Below the pieces are notes generated by a model. It saw only the letters and a list, made by a program, of their open reading frames with translations, ran no database searches and was not told the DNA's origin. A stretch of DNA of 64,000 nucleotides, from contig JAWKTX010000021.1 in NCBI GenBank assembly GCA_041398825.1, forward strand, positions 16,629-80,628, written 5' to 3'. A program made the translations under genes and the position numbers. How positions within the stretch are numbered: position 1 is the stretch's first letter; every line of letters starts with the position of its first letter. Origin of the DNA: Planctomycetaceae bacterium. Its GTDB lineage: Bacteria > Planctomycetota > Planctomycetia > Planctomycetales > Planctomycetaceae. Shown piece after piece: positions 8,402 through 16,544 of the stretch.

Positions 8402-10261
8402 TCAGTACTGCGCCTGAACTGGCTGAACAGAACTTGTCGCTGGATCGTACTGTTGAAGGCTTTGGTTATACTGGGATTCCAGCTGTTGAAGCTGCTGATC
8501 GTAGGCCGCAAGAGGGTTAGGGGCGACAACAGGTTGACTGTTGGCGCCAGCAGTCGTTGTCGCATACTGCAGTTGCATTTCGTTCTGCCACTGTTGCGCT
8601 GGCAACGTGCTGGCTGGCTGCGAAAACATGGCACCATTTCGAGTCACTGATGGCTGAACTACGAAATTCTGAGCAACTGGATTCTGCCCGACGGGATTCG
8701 GAGTGCCGATCATTCCGTTCGGCATGAACTGGCCACCTCCGCCCAATGAAGGACTGGAAGGTGCAGGATAAGTCTGGCCTGTTTCGGAAGGCATCCCTGA
8801 AACTGTAGTCTGCATGGATTCAGGATTGGGTTGATTCACAGGGAACAATGCTCCCGGTGCTGCATTCAGACCTGCGAGTAAAGGATTTGAGCCTGCATGT
8901 ATCGGTACCACAGTGCCAGTCGCCTGAATTAACGGGTTTTGACTTCCGCTTGGCGATTCGCCTGTGTTTGGGATAGCGGCTGTATTCGGAATGGCAGAAG
9001 GGGTGGTTGGATTTCCAGCGACGATTCCGGCACCGGGACTCTGCGAGAGACTTGCCTGAAAGGCAGGAACAGGACCTGCCGCGGACGAATTTGCCATAAA
9101 CCCTTCGCCCCCCATTGATGGCTGACCATAGACTGTGGCCGGCATGACGATCGGCGCCTGTGCGGTTTGAACGTTCACAGATTGCATGGCGTTGCTGGCT
9201 TGAACGGCGTCCGCCGCCTGGGCCGACTGCGGCCATCCAGCGGGTTGCATCATCTGCGAATTTGAAGCCACTGCCTGATGGACCATTGGCGTCGGTATTG
9301 TGTTTGCGCGGTCGACGTCCTGTTGTGTCAAAGCAGCAGGAACGGCCCCCGACAGTGAATTCTGATAGCCCGGTTGGGAAGTTTGCCCCGCCACCCATGG
9401 ATTGACGGCCGTTGAGGCAAGGTGACTGGCCGGTGGAGCCGAACGACGACGACGCTCTGCTTCTGCTTCCAGTCTCTTTTGCTCTGCCAGTGCCCTCACC
9501 TGCTCAAAACTTGCCCCCTGAGGAACCGAAGTATTTGCGATGCCGCTGGGTGAACTATCCCCATATACCGGCTGAGATAAAGTCGGGCTGGTCGCCACCT
9601 GCAGCTGTGATTCCAGTCTTTGCATCTGCATTGCAACCTGATTTGCCGGGTGGAGTTTCTTCAATTGCTCTTCAGCAGCAGAACGGTCGCCCTGCCTCAG
9701 CGCAAGCATAGCCAGGTTTTCCTGAGCCTTTTCATGTTGGGGGTTCTGCTCAACGGCTCGAGTCAAATAGCTGGACGCTTCGTGGAATCGATTCTGAAGC
9801 AAATACGAATAACCAAGATCATTCAGCAAACCGGCGTCCTGTGGACGGGAGCGGAGCGCTTGTTTGTAATGATATTCTGCGTCTGACCAATTCTGCCTGA
9901 GGTCGGCAATCATGGCGATTCCATGATGCGCCGTGGCATTCGACGGATCGCTGTCAAGAACGGACTGAAACGCATTTGAAGCGTCATCCAGTCGGTCCTG
10001 CTGGATTGCCTGAATTCCCGATGCCACAAGTTCGTCAATTCTCGCCCTCGAAGCAGGCGCGGGTGTACTCAGCGCAGCATCCTCACGGGAATCCAGCGAA
10101 GCAGTGGGAACGACAGACTCAGGCGTCGGTTCTGTTGCATAGTCGTAGGCACGCGTATTCGAACCGAATGGCAGCCATGCGAATGAGTTTTGGCTGGCAG
10201 TCTGGCATCCCGAGAGACCCAGGATGACAAACAGGCACAACCAGCGAGATGATTCTGGCAT
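8402..10261 (-). CDS. TPR lipoprotein (TadD-like) with long disordered tail
   Basis: Starts at ATG 10261 behind GGAAG; a longer frame to 10318 is open but the shorter start places the lipobox correctly (MPESSRWLCLFVILGLSGCQ). It is 619 residues long. Residues ~75-215 contain three to four TPRs (AIQQDRLDDASNAFQSVLDSDPSNATAHHG; LRQNWSDAEYHYKQALRSRPQDAG; YLLQNRFHEASSYLTRAVEQNPQHEKAQ; LALRQGDRSAAEEQL), then a short charged coil (EQKRLEAEAERRRR), then ~370 residues of Q/P/N/S/A-rich sequence. The paralogue just downstream has the same layout. Probably a periplasmic scaffold of a pilus or secretion apparatus; the partner is unknown. Confidence 0.8.
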   Translation of the reverse strand: MPESSRWLCLFVILGLSGCQTASQNSFAWLPFGSNTRAYDYATEPTPESVVPTASLDSREDAALSTPAPASRARIDELVASGIQAIQQDRLDDASNAFQSVLDSDPSNATAHHGIAMIADLRQNWSDAEYHYKQALRSRPQDAGLLNDLGYSYLLQNRFHEASSYLTRAVEQNPQHEKAQENLAMLALRQGDRSAAEEQLKKLHPANQVAMQMQRLESQLQVATSPTLSQPVYGDSSPSGIANTSVPQGASFEQVRALAEQKRLEAEAERRRRSAPPASHLASTAVNPWVAGQTSQPGYQNSLSGAVPAALTQQDVDRANTIPTPMVHQAVASNSQMMQPAGWPQSAQAADAVQASNAMQSVNVQTAQAPIVMPATVYGQPSMGGEGFMANSSAAGPVPAFQASLSQSPGAGIVAGNPTTPSAIPNTAAIPNTGESPSGSQNPLIQATGTVVPIHAGSNPLLAGLNAAPGALFPVNQPNPESMQTTVSGMPSETGQTYPAPSSPSLGGGGQFMPNGMIGTPNPVGQNPVAQNFVVQPSVTRNGAMFSQPASTLPAQQWQNEMQLQYATTTAGANSQPVVAPNPLAAYDQQLQQLESQYNQSLQQYDPATSSVQPVQAQY

Positions 10262-10827
10262 GGTAGGCTTCCGCGATGGAGAACTGGATTGAGGCGTCGA
10301 GCGTTGAATCCGCGACACATCGACCGAGTGAAGATGGGAGGAACAATTGAAGGGATTTGCCGAATGGCGGGAGGAGATTTGAGATGAGAAACCGGCTTAT
10401 AGCCAAAACTGCTGGTTCGTGTCGAGACGAAGTCCGTCGACCTTGCTTCGCGATAAGCACAGGGATTCCGGAATGAGTAAAACCATGCGGAACGCCGCCT
10501 GACGACGCCTAACACCTTACTGTCTTTAAGGTTGCGATCGGTTTACCCTGATAGCCGGGTACGCGCTGTGCACGACACAACGATATCAGACGACGACGGC
10601 GGTCATTGCGATGGATCCTGCAGACAGGATTTCTCAAAAAACCAGGTCTGGAACTATTCGTCAGGACGCTTCATGAGTTTTCGATGGTTTGAGACTCGAA
10701 GAAGCGATCCCGGATGGGCAATTTCAGCAGACAACATGTCACCATCGAAAACAGGCAGCCTCGGTGGAGGCTGCCTGCGAATTGCAATTGTGCTGTTCGT
10801 ATTCAATCAGATCCCAAAACTACTTAT
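10262..10827. other. 566-bp intergenic region
   Basis: It lies between two minus-strand genes. It holds the terminator of the upstream secretin operon (10748-10777) and presumably the promoter of the TPR gene on the right-to-left strand. Small open frames here have no start signal or protein-like composition. Nothing else is recognised. Confidence 0.6.
10748..10777 (-). terminator. hairpin terminator of the secretin operon
   Basis: A perfect 11-bp stem (CAGGCAGCCTC at 10752-10762 with its complement at 10767-10777), 4-nt loop, followed on the minus strand by TTTT. It sits 50 bp after the stop of the OmpA/CpaD-like gene. Confidence 0.85.
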
Positions 10828-11364
10828 TTAGAATCCGAATCCACCCCCACCACCGCCGCCACCACCACGGTTGCCCTGGTTCAGGCGAGTCTGTCGAAAG
10901 CGTCCATAATCCTGTTCGCCTTCCATCGAGTTGATTCCATTGCTGTAAGGCTGAGAGACAACGGTCCTTTGGTCGGCGTCCGGATTGCCCAGATCAGTCA
11001 GCACGCGAACAACGATATCCCGGCGGGCTCGATCGATTTCCGGGTCAGCATTATTCCTTGACCGCTGAACAATCACCGGGAATGGTGAGGAGCTCATTCT
11101 TGCGGCAATCTCAGCAATATGGTCACGCCCGTACGGCGTCAGCTCACTGCTGTCATGCATGAACTCGTTGTAGTGAATAACGAAGTCAGCAGCCTCACCA
11201 TTGGTCTCCATCATGTGCCAGTGGGCGCGACTGATGGAACCAAGTGGCATGACATCCGGGACCGCCATAGAACGCGGTGCGACCGGCATACTGCATCCAG
11301 CGACAATACCACAGGCGGAGGCGAGCAAGAAATATGCCCGAGTTGATCGGTAGAAACGAATCAT
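10828..11364 (-). CDS. OmpA/CpaD-like lipoprotein with poly-Gly tail
   Basis: 178 residues. A lipoprotein signal ends in IVAGC at about residue 24. The mature part (ELTPYGRDHIAEIAARMSSS ... FPVIVQRSRNNADPEIDRARRDIVVRVLTDLGN) follows the strand-helix-strand-helix order of OmpA-C/CpaD domains, with the D-x-A-R-x-x-x-V helix that in OmpA family members faces peptidoglycan. The C-terminus is a run of nine glycines with a terminal GFGF. It directly follows the secretin gene (27-bp gap) and the pair ends at a terminator, so they are very likely co-transcribed; CpaD is the classic partner of the CpaC secretin. Peptidoglycan binding is inferred. Confidence 0.75.
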   Translation of the reverse strand: MIRFYRSTRAYFLLASACGIVAGCSMPVAPRSMAVPDVMPLGSISRAHWHMMETNGEAADFVIHYNEFMHDSSELTPYGRDHIAEIAARMSSSPFPVIVQRSRNNADPEIDRARRDIVVRVLTDLGNPDADQRTVVSQPYSNGINSMEGEQDYGRFRQTRLNQGNRGGGGGGGGGFGF

Positions 11365-11391
11365 GTGGAGCTCTTTCTCTACTGAGGCTGA

Positions 11392-13578
11392 TTACTTCGA
11401 CCAGCTTGTGTTCTTGACCGAAGTACCCTGAGTACTGTCTTCCTTACGGAACATCGAAGCCATTCGAGTCCGCAGCGACGGCTGCTGTTCAACAGAAGCC
11501 GGCGTCATCGAGTTGTATTGCGACTGATAGTTGTTCGGAATCGGCGGCAACGGAGGTGCTCCGGATGGCTGTGGCATCGGCGTTGGCTGAAAATTCTGAA
11601 CTGGTGGTGCCGAATAGTTTGGTGACGGCGGAGCAGAGAAATGCTGCACAGGCGGAGCCTGGTAATTCTGAACAGGTGCCGAAGGCATGGACTGCCCGAC
11701 GCCGGGACTCATAAACGAATTACCATACCCCATGCCATAGGATCCCTGTGCAGGAGGAAGTGAACATTCAGGCTGTGGACCTGGCGACAACATCATGCCA
11801 CCATTGCCCGCTCCGAATCCACCTCCAAATCCTCCGTGAGTTGCCCCTGGATTATAAAGGCTGTACCCCTGTGGCGTTCCATAGGTCGCCCCCGTTCCGT
11901 ACGGCGGAATCTGGTAGACATTTGTGTCCGGATTACCTTCCGTTCGGCCATAGTGATAGAGGTCATAGTCGTTCGGATGAGTGACGTAGTAATTGGGAAG
12001 CGGAGGCACTTCATCCGGTTCCATCGGACGTACGATTTCCGGTGAGACAAGCACCAGAAGTTCTGTTTCAATCTCTGATGCAGTCTTGGAATGGAAGAGC
12101 TTGCTGCCGACGTACGGAATATCACCCAGCAGCGGAATTCGACTGACCTCCGTCAACGTCTGCCGTGAAATCAATCCACCGATGGCAAACGTCTGACCTT
12201 CACGTAATTCGACGGTCGTTTGAACCCGCTTCACATTGGTACCGGGAATACCATTGACGGTATTGTTCTGATTGATCGAACTGAACTCCGGGACAACCTG
12301 TAATCGAATCAAATCCCTGTCGATCACCGTGGGGGTAACGATCATGCTGGTACCAAACCCGCGGAATGTTGTGGTTTGTCCGCCACCCAGTCCAATGGTC
12401 GTCGGCACCGCAAATTCACCACCACCAAGTATGCTTGCCGGATGACCACTGAGGGTTGTCAGTCGCGGTTCTGCAAGCAACGTGACGGTGCCATTGGACG
12501 TCAACCATTTCAGGAAGACCTCAATTTCACCGTTTTCAAAAATACCACCCAGAGTAGCCGGGACTCCGCCAAGCGAGCCACTGACGGAATGCCGAGCCTG
12601 GTTGAACAGTACGTTCCAGTCCATGCCCATGTTTCTGAGCTCAGAGCGGTTCACTTCCGCGACAACAACGCGCAGATTAACGTTGTATTCGCCAGGCACG
12701 GTTAGACGATTCACAACAATGTCACGAAATCCCTGATTCAGCAGTTGAGTGGCAGCGCCGTTTCCAGCACCTCCGGTGCCCCCGCCTGACGCAAGTGTGA
12801 AATTGGAATTTCCAGTTCCATCGTCGTCATTGAACCTTCCCCAGGTACGTGCAACTTCGGAACGTACAATCTGAAGGATGTGCTGTGCTTCTTCCGAATC
12901 GTATGCCTGTCCCTGAACGATGACCTGGTTACCAATCGGGATCAGGTAAACGCGTGAGTTCGGAAACAGGTCGGTCATCCGTCGTTCAAGCCGGCCGAAA
13001 TCAATCGTCCTCTGTTCTTCAAGACTCTCGTCACGGACCACCGTCGCTTCGTAGATAGCCGGAGTGTCTTCGTTCTCGAACCAGAGCGTCAGATCCGTCT
13101 TGCCAAGCTCAAGACCAACAACGGACAACTCCGTGGGCGAATACTGCACGTAGTTCACAACGGTCGAATCCGTCACGGCAATTCGACGCACATTCTTGTT
13201 CGTCAAAATCAGCTGGCTATGTCGTTTTTCAAGCTCCAGCTTGTATTGCGGCTGGAGCATTCGATCCACATTCGGACTGTGGACTGCATCGATGCGTCCC
13301 GTCAAAGGTGGTTTTTCGAAACTGTACTGGGCCGAATGCACAGGCACCCCGGAGTTCCCGGATGGCATTCCAGAACCCGTCGGAGCATTCCAGGCAGACG
13401 CAGGCTGGTTCCAGCCACCAGCGGGTTGGCTCTGCTGCTGGTATTGTTGCGCAAAGCCAGATGCAAACAGCGAGCATCCCGCCAATGCCGAAGCAAAGAG
13501 CGATGTGGGCTTGCAGTGAAGTCTCCTGGCCAGAGACTTCAACAAACCGTCCTTCAGACCGTTCAATTCGGCTAGCAT
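11392..13578 (-). CDS. cpaC: CpaC/RcpA-type secretin of a Tad pilus or type II/III-like system
   Basis: 728 residues, from ATG 13578 behind AAGGAG at 9-nt spacing. A signal peptide (~45 residues) precedes a Gln/Pro/Trp-rich stretch. Residues ~115-190 form the pilus-secretin N-terminal domain (VVNYVQYSPTELSVVGLELG), followed by a BON-like domain (GNQVIVQGQAYDSEEAQHILQIV) and the secretin core at ~290-520 (VVAEVNRSELRNMGMDW, LAEPRLTTLSGHPASILGGGEFAVP, VELREGQTFAIGGLISR, IPLLGDIPYVGSKLF, ELLVLVSPEIVRP). The last ~190 residues are Pro/Gly/Gln/Tyr-rich and unusual for CpaC. Forms the outer-membrane channel. No TadA/B/C ATPase or pilin genes are in the window, so the rest of the system lies elsewhere. 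Confidence 0.92.
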   Translation of the reverse strand: MLAELNGLKDGLLKSLARRLHCKPTSLFASALAGCSLFASGFAQQYQQQSQPAGGWNQPASAWNAPTGSGMPSGNSGVPVHSAQYSFEKPPLTGRIDAVHSPNVDRMLQPQYKLELEKRHSQLILTNKNVRRIAVTDSTVVNYVQYSPTELSVVGLELGKTDLTLWFENEDTPAIYEATVVRDESLEEQRTIDFGRLERRMTDLFPNSRVYLIPIGNQVIVQGQAYDSEEAQHILQIVRSEVARTWGRFNDDDGTGNSNFTLASGGGTGGAGNGAATQLLNQGFRDIVVNRLTVPGEYNVNLRVVVAEVNRSELRNMGMDWNVLFNQARHSVSGSLGGVPATLGGIFENGEIEVFLKWLTSNGTVTLLAEPRLTTLSGHPASILGGGEFAVPTTIGLGGGQTTTFRGFGTSMIVTPTVIDRDLIRLQVVPEFSSINQNNTVNGIPGTNVKRVQTTVELREGQTFAIGGLISRQTLTEVSRIPLLGDIPYVGSKLFHSKTASEIETELLVLVSPEIVRPMEPDEVPPLPNYYVTHPNDYDLYHYGRTEGNPDTNVYQIPPYGTGATYGTPQGYSLYNPGATHGGFGGGFGAGNGGMMLSPGPQPECSLPPAQGSYGMGYGNSFMSPGVGQSMPSAPVQNYQAPPVQHFSAPPSPNYSAPPVQNFQPTPMPQPSGAPPLPPIPNNYQSQYNSMTPASVEQQPSLRTRMASMFRKEDSTQGTSVKNTSWSK

Positions 13579-14169
13579 TCGAAGCTGCTCCTTCCGTGTC
13601 GCATCTTCGCGGTGGCATCATTGCCAGAATCCGCTTTCCACTTGGGGCCATTCAAGACGACGCACTCAGGACACCATTCCATAAGTGAATCGAACTGACT
13701 GCTGAAAATGCATCAACAGAAGTAGACCCGGAGAGCTTATCGGCGGCACCAGTCCTTTGGATGAATGTGTTGAAGTGGCAATTGACTGATCATAATGAGG
13801 TTCAATCGACCTGAACCGATCAGGCAAGAAGGAGCAAAAAGGCAAGATACACAAGATCAATGAGACATCGGCACTTTCCAACAATTCGCAGGTGTCTCCA
13901 GCGGAATTGGACACTGCAAATCACGGCCTCCATAATGTCGCACGAGAAAACCCGCGGTCCCAACGGAAGATTGACGCATTGACAACCAACCAGGGTGCAC
14001 GCGGGCTTGCCAGCCGGACGGAATCTGAAAGCACTGGACGATAGTTTCAGCCCGGGATGCAGATCGCCAATCGGTTCAGGAGAACTCTGAAATCGCCGCA
14101 GTCCATCTGGTGATTGACGAAGTTCTCCCCCATCTGCCTATTCACAGCAAAAACGCTGAACCTGCGACA
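13579..14169. other. 591-bp intergenic region
   Basis: Lies upstream of the secretin operon and after the stop of the Gly/Cys-rich gene. It should hold the secretin promoter. I see no gene, RNA or clear hairpin in it. Confidence 0.5.
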
Positions 14170-14616
14170 CTACCAAACGATGGACACGTTCGCAGCACGC
14201 GGCCCCGGGTTTGCCCACGGGCGACGATAGCTGTGATAGGGGTAACGATAATTGATGCCACCGCCGTCCATATTGGGCAGGCCTTCGTATCCTGTCATCC
14301 CCTGACCGACCATGCCGAACGCCGGACCGTAACCCATTCCCGCTGCTGCATCCATGTACAGACCGCCAACAGATCCCAGGCCGCCCATTCCACAACAACC
14401 TGCTGCGGCACTTGAGCAGGCACAACCAGCCTGCATCACGGGAGCAACAACAGGCTGCACGGGAACATAACTGACCTGCGGCTGCGAAGAATTACAGTTA
14501 CAACCGGAACCGCCAAAAAGATGATTCAGCCCTCCCTGCACAGCGGTTGAATTCATCGCGACAAACACCACCATTAATGCTGCAGGTCCCAGCATTCGCT
14601 TTCCAAACTCCGACAT
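14170..14616 (-). CDS. secreted Gly/Cys/Tyr-rich hypothetical protein
   Basis: 148 residues from ATG 14616, chosen because TTTGGAGAG lies at normal distance; a 10-residue upstream extension is open. N-terminal signal peptide (MLGPAALMVVFVAMNSTAVQG), then a cluster of cysteines (GCNCNSS, GCACSSAAAGCCGMGG) and a Gly/Met/Tyr-rich tail. The cysteine spacing fits no metal-site family that I know. Probably an exported structural or envelope protein; function unknown. Divergent from the next gene. Confidence 0.7.
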   Translation of the reverse strand: MSEFGKRMLGPAALMVVFVAMNSTAVQGGLNHLFGGSGCNCNSSQPQVSYVPVQPVVAPVMQAGCACSSAAAGCCGMGGLGSVGGLYMDAAAGMGYGPAFGMVGQGMTGYEGLPNMDGGGINYRYPYHSYRRPWANPGPRAANVSIVW

Positions 14617-14917
14617 CGACACTCTCCAAACACGCGAGATTCTCAAACATCCTGAATCGACACATCTGGATGTACACGAAAAGAAGAGAGAAGCCAGGCG
14701 AAAGTCGACAGCAAATGGACGAAGTTAAAATTTGACGGTCAGGGCGTTCAAATTGCGCTCCAGACAACGAATTGAAGGAAGTCGTGGTTTCTCCAGCTTT
14801 GGAAAAAGGGATGCGTTGTAGCGGCCGATACGAATAACGAAGGATCATTGCTCAATGCCGCTCGACCCGTTCATGCAACTGGAAGGGTTCGATTCGGCTC
14901 GACATCGGAGGGATTCA
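14617..14917. other. 301-bp divergent promoter region
   Basis: Separates the divergent Gly/Cys-rich and Tyr/Gln-rich secreted protein genes. Both promoters should be here, but I cannot assign -35/-10 boxes with confidence. Confidence 0.4.
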
Positions 14918-15442
14918 ATGCGTCGGTTATTCATCTCAGTAGTGAGCCTCGTGGTCACTGTGATTGTCAGTAGTGCTGCCGTTCACGCCCAAATCGGATC
15001 TCCCGGAATTGAATACTCCGGCGCAATTGCGACTGGAGAAGGCGGGCAGCTGTATCCCTATGACCAGCAGGATCCCTGGATCCATGGGCAATTTCAGCGA
15101 GTCCCCGCATACGGTGGATTTGCAAGCTTTCGCCCATACAACTACCGCCACGTTTTCTCCCAGACACAAATCGCATCAGGCTGGGGATCGGCGCACGGAA
15201 TGCCATATTCACAGCAGTTCTGGAATCGATACCGCCCGTCATACCTTGATGGTAACCTGCATTCACAGGCCCGATATCAGCAACCAGCGACACCGACGCC
15301 TCCGGCACTCATGCCCGGCCAGCCTGTCTATCAGGCCAGCTTTCAGGCGACCCCTTCGGCCGTGACTCCAGTTCAGTCCCAACAACCATTAAGCTCTGAC
15401 GGTCGCCCGATCCACGTCTTTCCGCCGTCCGTACAGCGATAA
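14918..15442 (+). CDS. secreted Tyr/Gln/Pro-rich hypothetical protein
   Basis: 174 residues from ATG 14918, which has a strong CGGAGGG site 7-10 nt upstream; the 21-residue upstream extension is out of context. A signal peptide (MRRLFISVVSLVVTVIVSSAAVHAQ) with AxA cleavage is clear. The mature protein is rich in Y, Q, P, S and G without domain similarity (QDPWIHGQFQRVPAYGGF, RPYNYRHVF). Likely exported; no function can be assigned. It ends 110 bp before a strong terminator. Confidence 0.7.
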   Translation: MRRLFISVVSLVVTVIVSSAAVHAQIGSPGIEYSGAIATGEGGQLYPYDQQDPWIHGQFQRVPAYGGFASFRPYNYRHVFSQTQIASGWGSAHGMPYSQQFWNRYRPSYLDGNLHSQARYQQPATPTPPALMPGQPVYQASFQATPSAVTPVQSQQPLSSDGRPIHVFPPSVQR

Positions 15443-15554
15443 GCTACCAAAGTCTCTGCCGCCGGATTCAGCGTGTCCAGATTCGCGTCGATGCAGTTTT
15501 CTGCTCCACGACGAACGCGACACGCCTCCTGGCAGGGGTGAATCTCCCCGAAAC

Positions 15555-15598
15555 GAAACGCTCCGTCGTGGCAACCTGCCGCGACGGAGCGTTTCTTC
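15555..15598 (+). terminator. strong hairpin terminator
   Basis: A perfect 14-bp stem (GAAACGCTCCGTCG at 15555-15568, complement at 15582-15595) with a 13-nt loop and a T-rich 3' side. It separates the secreted-protein gene from the FAH-family gene. Confidence 0.85.
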
Positions 15599-15706
15599 AT
15601 TTGGTCCGGCGCGATATCATACCTGCACTCGGGTATCATGCGATCATTGGGTAGAACACAGTTCCTCGTAAACACTCACTATCATCAAGACACAGAGATT
15701 TCCGCT

Positions 15707-16513
15707 ATGAAGATTTGCCGCCTGGAGACGAATGACGGGGCCAGACATTGGGGGTTCGTTCAGGCAGATGGTTCCGTGACTCTTGCAAAAGGGCATGTCC
15801 TTGAGACGCTCACCGATACCGGGCATCAGGTCACAGACTTCAAGCTTCTTGCTCCCATCCAGCCAGCCAATATTCTGTGTATCGGATTGAACTACAGAAA
15901 GCACGCTGAGGAAGGCAAAGCGGATATTCCTGAGAATCCGGTGCTCTTCATCAAGATTAACTCGGCAGTCCAGAATCCTGGTGACCCAATCGTATTACCC
16001 CGAAAACTTCGCAGCGACAAAGTCGACTTCGAATGTGAACTTGCAGTCGTCATCGGTAAGGACTGCCTGAATGTCTCGAAGGACGAAGCATTGAGTTACG
16101 TACTCGGCTACACCTGTGCGAATGATGTCAGCGCGAGAGACTGGCAGAAGAACGGCGGTGGAGGACAATGGTGTCGAGGAAAAACGTTTGCCACTTTCTG
16201 CCCCCTGGGACCTTATCTGGTGACAGCGGATGAAATCCCGAATCCCAACGCGCTGAGAATCAGCACTGTGCTTAATGGCGAAACCATGCAGGACTGGAAT
16301 ACGGACGACATGATCTTCGATGTTCCGACGCTCATCGAATTTCTCAGCGCCAGTACGATTTTACCCGCAGGAACAGTGATCCTGACAGGCACTCCACACG
16401 GAGTTGGAATGGCAAGAATGCCCCCGGTGTTCCTCAAACAGGGTGACCTGGTCACGGTTGAAATCGAAGGCATCGGCAAGCTATCCAATCCGGTTATTGA
16501 AGAGCCAGCATAG
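15707..16513 (+). CDS. fumarylacetoacetate hydrolase (FAH) family protein
   Basis: 268 residues from ATG 15707 (the frame is open to 15638 but the conserved part begins at MKICRLE). The short N-terminal domain is followed by the FAH fold from ~residue 60: CIGLNYRKHAEE, NPVLFIKINSAV, FECELAVVIGKD (Glu metal ligands), GYTCANDVSARDWQ (Asp ligand), GTVILTGTPHGVG and GDLVTVEIEGIGKLSNPV. Members with this layout are 2-hydroxyhepta-2,4-diene-1,7-dioate isomerases, acylpyruvases or oxaloacetate decarboxylases, Mg/Mn dependent and cytosolic; the substrate cannot be fixed from sequence. No catabolic operon partners adjoin. Convergent with the halogenase-like gene. Confidence 0.88.
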   Translation: MKICRLETNDGARHWGFVQADGSVTLAKGHVLETLTDTGHQVTDFKLLAPIQPANILCIGLNYRKHAEEGKADIPENPVLFIKINSAVQNPGDPIVLPRKLRSDKVDFECELAVVIGKDCLNVSKDEALSYVLGYTCANDVSARDWQKNGGGGQWCRGKTFATFCPLGPYLVTADEIPNPNALRISTVLNGETMQDWNTDDMIFDVPTLIEFLSASTILPAGTVILTGTPHGVGMARMPPVFLKQGDLVTVEIEGIGKLSNPVIEEPA

Positions 16514-16544
16514 CCGGGATGCACGCTCCCGGGAACAATGCTGG

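Noticed and set aside
12376..12705. 109-codon plus-strand frame in the secretin gene
   Set aside because: Antisense to the well-supported secretin core domain.
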